From positions 1,739,332 through 1,803,331 of the forward strand of contig KL647306.1 of NCBI GenBank assembly GCA_000727475.1: a stretch of DNA of 64,000 bases. The letters are read 5' to 3'. The position numbers were made by a program, and so were the translations under genes. The notes beneath the pieces are model-generated. The model was not told the origin of the DNA. It did no database searches and worked only from the letters and a program-made list of their open reading frames with translations. This document shows, one piece after another, positions 40,101 to 47,300 of the stretch. Source of the stretch: Sarcocystis neurona (lineage: Eukaryota; Apicomplexa; Conoidasida; Eucoccidiorida; Sarcocystidae). Within the stretch, counting starts at the first letter, position 1. Every line of letters begins with the position of its first letter.

Positions 40101-40641
40101 GACAACGAGACTCCCAGTGGACGCACGACAAGAAACCTTAAACGGCAGAACGATCGCAGTAGGAAACGAAGACCTGTCACCGTCAGACCTTCGCGCGGAG
40201 GAAGGACCCTAGCCACAACAAGCGCGACAAACGCAGTGTATGCGCGATCTCAAGGGGAAGGAACTTCACAAGGTTCCGGAGGATGCATGAAGGGAGGGAG
40301 CGTTTCGCGTAGTACGCGACTTAGAACGTTGCGTTGGCGGCTGCAACGAGAGCTGCACATGGAGAAGCACCTGCAGGTGTGTAGTAATTTTGCGTAGAGT
40401 AGTTGTGCTCCTGGAGGTGCTGTCGTTCCTGCTGACGTTGGTGGTTTTGCAGCTGCGTATGTTTCCTTCGCTGAGTCCGTTGTGCGAAGTGGGAATACAA
40501 GCTTTAACCATGCTGGAGGCGCTGGCCTCCACTGCAGTGAATTGTAGCGCGGAGGTTGCCGGCTGTAGTAAAACAGAAGTAGAAGAGAAGCGGGAATACA
40601 AACTTCAACAATGCTGGAGGCGCCGGCCTCCGCTGCAGTAA
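34177..40641 (+). CDS. large low-complexity protein of unknown function
   Basis: Exons I can support: a long one from 34177 (or an upstream acceptor) to a donor before the stop at 36870; 37658-37903; 38283-40374; and 40453-40641. The last three join in phase 0 with acceptors CTTCTTTCAG, CTCTTGCAG and GGTTTTGCAG. The donor of the first exon is unresolved. The product would exceed 1,700 residues. Most is low complexity: Ala/Glu/Arg-rich at about 34400-34960, Ser/Asn/Asp/Gly-rich at about 39100-39420, and Arg/Gln/Lys-rich near 39900-40330. Short islands look folded and helical, for example DELLPYVEIFEPCLHAGLSP, LSPQACALLSVALRYVENS, AEAILGARSVSELTNYLIVF and VAELLLLLEESYLPCPLQEQ. Their spacing recalls helical-repeat organellar RNA-binding proteins, but no RAP domain or other signature is visible, so that remains a guess. 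The extreme C-terminus lies in a tandem duplication. Confidence 0.6.
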
Positions 40642-40682
40642 ATTGTAGCGTTGAGGACGCCGGCTGTAGAAGAGAAGTACGT
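40491..40682 (+). repeat. 101-bp tandem duplication in the last exon, read in two frames
   Basis: GGGAATACAAGCTTTAACC at 40491 returns as GGGAATACAAACTTCAACA at 40592, and similarity continues through TGCTGGAGGCGC.GGCCTCC.CTGCAGT.AATTGTAGCG into the 3' flank. The offset of 101 is not a multiple of three, so copy 2 is translated in a different frame and supplies the stop codon at 40639. Copy 2 lacks about 11 bases near its end. Confidence 0.85.
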
Positions 40683-41328
40683 GCGGGTGTGTCGCACTAG
40701 AGCAGCTACGGCACGGTAGCTACTGGGAGAAATAACAGCTGCAGATTGAAGTCCAGGCGTGATGTCAGTTGGAAGGTATCGAGAAGCCCCTGCGGAGGAG
40801 GAGGAAAAAACGGAGCATGCGACGGACAGAGTGATCAGCTGCGTCGCAGGTTCAGCTGAAGAGATGGAAGCTACAACGAGCTAGATGCCCTGGTGTCTGC
40901 CATATAACATTGACATCTTGTGTACATACAGGGGCTAGCACGTAGGGGACATTTGTGTGCCCGTCTTCATGTACTGTGACGTCTGCGTGTGCCACGGAAA
41001 TCGTGCAACACGATCCACAGAGGAATTAACCTATTTTGCAGAGGAATCGAGAAGAAACGGTTGAAAGAGTGCCGAACGCAGAATGGAATGCCTCTGGGAA
41101 CAGGTCATTTAGAAGTGAAGAACGTTTCACTGAAGGGTGTGATCTTGCAAGGCGTTGCCCAACACTCGCAGAGGTACCGTGGTCAGCGAAAAGACCCTGC
41201 ATAAGCTATGCAGCTGTCCTGTCGCTTTGATATTCGTGGATAACAGGATACACCCGAGAGCATATGGTGTAGGGCCTCAGACGTGGAATAGACGTCGACA
41301 ATTCCGAAATCCTGTTTTTTTCGCGCAG
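40642..41328. other. spacer upstream of the zinc-ribbon gene
   Basis: This must contain the first exon or exons of the following gene, since its first supported exon enters in phase 1. An ATG frame from 41083 that ends near a CAGAG|GTACCG donor is the best candidate but leaves the wrong phase. Nothing else is recognisable. Confidence 0.4.
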
Positions 41329-42275
41329 ACATCTGCAGCATACACACTGAAGAAACTGATACATATGTAGGTGCAGCGCGCTGCGTGACAACATCATGTT
41401 TTGTTTCCCAGGGCAGGTGCGCATCGAATATGTACAGGAGCCAGCGCACCAAGAAATTGCTTCAGCTTAACAAGACACTGACAAGGGGCAAGTAGTGCCT
41501 TTCAAGTAGGCGAAAGAGTTGCGAGAATCCAGGCTTCCTCCTGACCTTCTGTCCAGTACCCACTTCGAATCGATTTACCGCAGGCTGCTTTTTAGGACGA
41601 GTACAAGTAAAGTACGGGCAAATACTGTCTTCCAAATTGCCCCAACATACAACTGTCCGTGCAGGCAGGAAAGACTTGTATCTGGAGTGCCAGCAAATCG
41701 TGCGTCCGTGCCGTCTCTGTGGGGCCTCATTTTTTTGGATGTAGAAGTTAACAAATATTGTTCCAACGCAGAAAGTGCAGCGCGCGGCAACCTATTTGCA
41801 CACATTTGATCTTAGAACATATGACTCACGCCGGGTCATCCGTCCTTGTGCAGTCACATGATCACACACGCCGTGCGGAATTGGTACTGTCGTTTTATGT
41901 GCTAACAGCAGCTGTGTGTGGCCCTCTCGCTGGATATATGTGGGAGCGCGTCACCAGGGAGCGTGCTCTCACATGCGCACAAACTCTTGCACTAGCAGGT
42001 CTGCCAGATGACAACGTTCTGTGCTCCGTTAGATCGGCGCGCGGAATTGTCGCTTGGGCAGTAGGAGAGCCTGCATCCACATATATACGTGTGTACACTC
42101 TCGTATTTGTTGCACTGGATGGCTTCACTGATGCATCCGAGATTTGCTTTTCAGGTGTGCGTACTACTGTCCTCGGATCGTTCCGATTTGTAACGTTGCC
42201 AGGAGTCAGTCCAGCGCTTACCAATTGGCTACTAAGAAGCAACACGTACAAACAGCACGCAGATACGAACAGTAA
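41329..42275 (+). CDS. zinc-ribbon protein on six tiny exons (5' end missing)
   Basis: Six short exons join with matching phases: 41329-41366, 41412-41491, 41557-41606, 41665-41740, 41854-41883 and 42155-42275, ending at TAA. They encode 131 residues; the start lies upstream and was not found. The N-terminal half is basic (NMYRSQRTKKLLQLNKTLTR) and is followed by a helical stretch. Then come two cysteine pairs, RPCRLCGASFF and NWCAYYCPRIVPIC, about 17 residues apart, and a basic tail (QLATKKQHVQTARRYEQ). Acceptors are pyrimidine-rich (TTTTTTTCGCGCAG, TTTGTTTCCCAG, TTTGCTTTTCAG) and most donors are GTAGGT, GTAAAG or GTAGAA. The layout (basic helix, C-x2-C, C-x3-C, basic tail) resembles the Rpr2/Rpp21/Snm1 zinc ribbon of RNase P/MRP, but the x3 spacing differs. 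Other zinc-ribbon families remain possible. Confidence 0.5.
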
Positions 42276-42420
42276 CACACGCACCTCCACGTATGTACGT
42301 GATCTGCCGTCGAACGCCGTAAATGGAGCTGACACCGCTTAGAACATGTCACCCGGCACTTGCGGAAGGCAGGGGTACAGGCAGTGCAGAAACGTAAGGA
42401 GCTGAGCTTTCACGCAGTTA

Positions 42421-43058
42421 ATGGTCTACCACTCCTCAAGGTGAGAGCGTGCGCAGCTTCCCCCCTTGCTATCCTACGAAGCGAAGAACACATTGAACTT
42501 TGTTCTATCTGGGGGAGGCTCACGAGGAGAATATCGCGGAAGGTCGTCCCGCGACCACAGGTATCTGATTCGTATTATTCTTAAGTTGGTGCAACCGCTG
42601 GTAAGTAGTGACTTCGATGGAACAGCGTGCCGCCGTATCTGCTTGGTCACGGATAACGCCGTTTTCAACGCAAGAGTATGCTTCAGCCTCCTCGGTATAT
42701 GTGCAGAAACGCGCGATGCTCCAGGTAGATCTCCTCGCCGGGCTTGTGACCGTTGCGCTTTTCAGCCAGCACGAGTCTTAATCTCAAGGGGCGCAAGTTC
42801 CGCTGTTGTGTTAAAAAGCGTTGCGATTAATTTACATGACGACTTAAGGGATTTGCTAATAAGATAAACCTCTACTGAGATTACTGTCAAGCCAGCAATC
42901 GATGTCCCACCTCGCTCCTGCAAAACGTCATGAAGCTCGGGAAGATCCACCCCATCGTCACGAAGTACCTCGTCAACGTTTCGAAGCTTTTTATTCCGAG
43001 CGGGGCGGAAGTGGTATGCCGCACCTGGTACATCATTCTTACTTTAGAACTCAAGTAA
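42421..43058 (+). CDS. small gene with very short exons, function unknown
   Basis: An ATG at 42421 opens a 20-base exon (42421-42440), followed in matching phase by 42561-42600 (donor GTAAGT) and by 42707 onward (acceptor TATGTGCAG). Read to its stop at 42781 this gives 44 residues beginning MVYHSSRYLIRIILKLVQPL and ending in a hydrophobic stretch. A weaker donor near 42775 would instead splice to 42896-43058, which reads GKIHPIVTKYLVNVSKLFIP and TWYIILTLELK. The start recalls the MVxxxxRYL beginning of Pop5, and the downstream segment loosely recalls its core; this is a hypothesis only. It begins 145 bases after the zinc-ribbon stop. Confidence 0.35.
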
Positions 43059-43537
43059 CAGACGTCTTCGAGAATATGGCAAAACAACGCGCTAACTTCG
43101 TAATAATGTATGTGTAGACGACTGCAAAGAAAACCAGGCAACAGATTGTATACCGGCAATTACTGCAGGAGCCGAATTTACATGCTACGACGCGTTCTGC
43201 GCCTTCCACTCTCCACCGTACACGGCACCCCACAAGGCACGTGTTATCTTAACGAACCAGCTTTTGACAGAATCTACCTTGTGATGGTTTGCTGTTCCAC
43301 TTCTCGGCACTACGTGTGTCGGCGGATGTCGTTTGTCACTCCCCTCGAAGAAGCAGCCTTCTAACTGTCATCCTGCCGCGTGGTTTTTCGAGATGCAGTC
43401 TCTTTTCCTTCAATCAAAAAACGGTAGGCACTTCGCTTTTCACAGTAGAATGCCGTATCTTCAATTTCTATGAAGTATTTTGAAAGTTATGCTTCTCGCA
43501 TTACTTGCGTTTATTCGATGCCAGGTACACAGGCACG

Positions 43538-43570
43538 TACACTTATACATATCTATACATATATGTACAC
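43538..43570. repeat. TATACA microsatellite
   Basis: Imperfect TATACATA words in intergenic DNA. Confidence 0.8.
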
Positions 43571-44100
43571 GTGAGTTTCCTCCTGAGTGCTGTGCATCTT
43601 TACTGACCTCGTTTTCTGTCAAGTTGCAACAAGAGAATCAAAGTACCGGGCGGAACTGAAAACCGGCAACATCTACAGTACAGTACCTGGCCCAGTGTAC
43701 AAGAGAAACGTTCCGCTGCTCGCTTGGCCGAGTTCGGCTCTATACACACAAGTAGCCCGTACAGATATACCTGCAGGTTGTATACGGACACACACAGGTG
43801 TGTCTACGCAGTATACGCATCACATGTGACACACCAAGATATTCGTGAACTGTGCGTGAGTCCACGCAATAACTCCATGCGTCGGCAGGCAGGCCGGAAG
43901 TACGCGAACGCCTTCGTAACAACTGGCTACCTTTCGCGCGCACACTTCCTTTCACGGTGTTGCCAGTACAAGCACTTCTGCGAGGAGCAGTGGAAAGCTG
44001 TAGCGTGGCATCCACATGTCTGGTTGTGTTAAAATTTTGCTAGTTTCGTCAATCACGTACGCACTTCAACGCAATTCCTGCATGCCTTCGACATAGAGAT

Positions 44101-44300
44101 CACCTACACAGGCACACATACTTAGGCCCACGAGCACGCATGCACACACCTCCACGCAAACCCACACACCTACACAGCCACACTCCTATGCTGGCACACT
44201 TACACTTACGCCCACACACACTCTCTTCCACAAACACATTCAAACGCATCCATACAGATACATACATTCACATCCGTATGCATCTCCACAAATACGCACT
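44101..44300. repeat. CA/CCACACA-rich minisatellite-like tract
   Basis: About 200 bases made almost entirely of CACA, CCCACACA and CACTTACA words with strong strand asymmetry. It lies just downstream of the stop of the minus-strand sphingolipid synthase, so the transcript would read the G/T-rich strand. Confidence 0.8.
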
Positions 44301-44388
44301 TGAATTCAGCCCGTCCGTACATGCGCGCATGTACGTGAAAAGGTTGACTAGTGGAGTCCCAAAGGCACTCGGTGGCCGTCCGCAAAGA

Positions 44389-47300
44389 TCACGGCAGCTC
44401 CAGACCTTCGAGACGTGCGACGAAAAAAGCAGCACATCGAACGAGGGGAAACCGTAGGATAGATATGGCAATATCAGCTGCCACATCAGCATGTGGTTCG
44501 CCTGAAATGGCTCTCTCCACCAACTGCAGCACTCTGTGTCCTGTTGCTCTCACCCCTTTTGCTAAGACATCCTTGGAACTCCTCGTCTTCTTCTGATTCT
44601 CTCGCAAAGCTTCTGACTGTGTCGCCCCTGCAGCTGCGCACGCCCCTCTGTCGTGACGTCCAGCAGGCGCAGCACCGCCTGCACGGCTGCGGTCGTTGCG
44701 TTTATCTGCGTGCATGCTGGAGCATGATGCAGAGCTTTGCTGCTGTTTCGTATCCTCTGCGGCATCTTCCCCGCAGTCCCACAGCAGCAGCCGTGGCTCT
44801 CGCGGTTCCTCCATATTTGCAAGCGGTGCTTCGGGTGGCCGCTCCTGAAGGTGGTGGGTAGTTATGTGCACGTGCCTTTTGCCACCAGCAGTCACCTCTC
44901 GGATCTCCTGCTGACGAGCCGCAAGAGGTGCAAACTCTTCTTTTTCTCCCTGCTGCGAAAGGACAAGAAGCTGCAGTTTGTCCCCGTTGCTGCAGCGTCC
45001 TAGCCCTTCTCCCGCCTCCTCGTCCTCTGCCGCTGCGTTCGCTACGGCAAGTTCTGCACCACCTTGACCGCGGCTGGCAGGACCCGCCGCATTGATAGCA
45101 GTACCATCATTCGCGGACTGAGACACGTCCTCCACAGGTGTAGCAGCACGGCGGAGAGACCTTGTCCCTCCTATGCCAGCAGCGAGTGGGAGCACCTTGC
45201 TTTCTCTATCTGTGTGGCACATACTACTCTCCATCTCTCTCATTACAGACAGCGCAACCGCAGTGCTTCCGTCTGCGCGTGGCACGGCAGTTTCTCGCTT
45301 GGCCACACCTGAGTCTTCATCATCCTCTCTTTCACTCGGGTCCCCCCCCCTTCCAGCTTCTCTCGTTTTCCTTCCACGGCCTCCTAATCTTCTCTCAACA
45401 TAGGGTCTCTGTATTTCAGCATTCGCCTGCGACACTCCCCCCCCTGGTCCTCTTGCTGTCGCAGTGCCTGCTGTTGCGTCCGGTACTCCCACTCTGCCAC
45501 CTGCTGCTGCCCGCGCAGCACGGCGCCTGGAGGGAGAGAACGCTCTTGGCAGCTCCCGCGCCGCCCCTCCTACACGAGGAGCGTCAGACCAAATTGCGCC
45601 ACTAGTAGCGCTGCTGCTGTTCACACTGCGACAGTAGCCGCTGCTCCTACGTCTGTGTAGCCTTGCTGCGGGCACGCGGACGACTGCATAGTATGCGTCT
45701 CCAAAGTTTGCTGCTCCCCCATCGTCCTGCGTTTTTGCTGCCCACAGCAGACAGACAATCATGTGATAGAAGGTGAAGCAGCCAAAGCTGAACATCATGC
45801 CGAAGAAGATGTCTACCGTGTAATGACAAAAAGATGCGTCAATAATAATAATGTTTGCTGCTGCTTGCAAGATGCACCATGTTCCAAGCAGATTCCACCC
45901 ACAACCCCACCAGAGGAGTGCAACTAGTCGGCGCCCCACATAGCTTACGCAGCTCTTGCAAAAATGCATGAAACCGCCTTTTATTATGCCTCCCCCTGCC
46001 CCTGCTTGGCGCCCTGCTTTTCCTCTACAACCTCTTGCTGCTCGTCGCTCGCCACTGCCGTAATGACCCATCCGTTCGAGCTCCTCTTCTCCGTCTTGTG
46101 CGCGGATTCCGTAATATCTCTTCTTCACACTCCCCCCATGTTCTCCTGTTGTATCCTCTTCTCCTGCCCCTGCCGCTTCGTCGACGGGGACAAAAGCGCT
46201 GACAGGCGCTTCCTCCTCTGCTGCCGGGTCAGGGGCTACCGACTCGTGGGTAGCGGCAAAAAAAGAAGATAGGCGGGGAGGCATGGAGCAGCAGCTGAAG
46301 TGCAAAGTATTTTCCTTTTCGTTGTGATGGCGGCGGCTTTGGTGGGGAGCCAGCAGGGCACGCATTCCGTCTTCTTCTTCGGAAGAAGAGCAGCTGCCTG
46401 CGCCGGCCGTACACTGGGAGATGCTGCTACTGTCGTCAGGCAGCTTCTCCACGTTGTTCACTGCAGCAACAGCCGCCCGCGCAGAACAAGATGCGGGAGC
46501 AAATGCAGAGACCAGGCCTGCAGCTTCTCCTTCTTGTCCTCCTGCTGCGTGCGTCCCCAGAAAATCCGATTTTCCATCTGCTGTCACTGGCGCACAGTGA
46601 CCGGGAGAGAGTGGCCGCTCTTGTCCGAGAGCAGCAGGCCTACGGAACACGTGGGAGGCTCTTGGGAATTCAGAATCCATTTGTTTGCTCCCACGTGCTT
46701 TTTTTCCTCCGCCTCTACTGCTCGTCAGCAGCAAACAGTCTTCGGTTCTACACTGCATCTCTCCTGCAGCCTGCTCCCCGACCGTCGCCTTGACCTGCGT
46801 CTGCGATACTGTGCAGTCCTCCTTGTCTGTACATGTTCCCTGATGTGCTGCAGCACCCGCTGCTGTGTGACCCGCTCCTGCACGTGCAAAATCCTCCATC
46901 TCCTGCAAGTGCGTGCTGCTTTCCCGCTCCTCTTCCTCAACAACAGCAGCAGCTGCAGCAGCAAACGCCGCACACAGCGCTGTCGACGCTGCAGACGGAG
47001 ACGCACCCTCGCCAGCGCAGGCAGCAAATGGAGCCGCGCACGCGCTATTGGCCGCACAGCCTGTTCCGTTGAGACACGAGGTACCAGGTTCGCCTATGGA
47101 TACGGTAGATCCCTCTACAGGAGCGACGCGAAACGATCCGCCAGCTCGGCTAGTAACGCAGACACCGCTAGCACCCGCAGCAGCACCAACAACGGCCTCA
47201 TTGCGAAGTAGCACTCGAGTAGCTACAGCTGTGAGTGCACACCGTTCCGCTTGCATATCCTGCCCACTACCTCCTTCGTCAGCGGTTCTTTCTCCTGCAC

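Larger units (their letters stand above)
43059..44388. other. intergenic region with TA and CA simple repeats
   Basis: I see no supportable gene between the small plus-strand gene and the convergent sphingolipid synthase. It holds a TA-rich run at 43538-43570 and a long C/A-rich tract at 44101-44300, which lies in the 3' flank of the synthase. Confidence 0.5.

Noticed and set aside
42394..42417. A possible 24-base intron joining an ATG exon at 42346 to the exon at 42418
   Set aside because: The splice signals and phase fit, but 24 bases is too short for an ordinary spliceosomal intron, and a simpler start exists at the ATG at 42421.
42466..42560. Frame reading FVLSGGGSRGEYRG, resembling the patatin-like glycine motif
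   Set aside because: It lies inside an intron of the small gene starting at 42421, lacks the following GxSxG motif and has no neighbouring coding support.
46300..47211. 303-codon plus-strand frame inside the sphingolipid synthase
   Set aside because: It is the antisense shadow of the Ala/Ser/Gln low-complexity insert, whose codon bias keeps several frames open.
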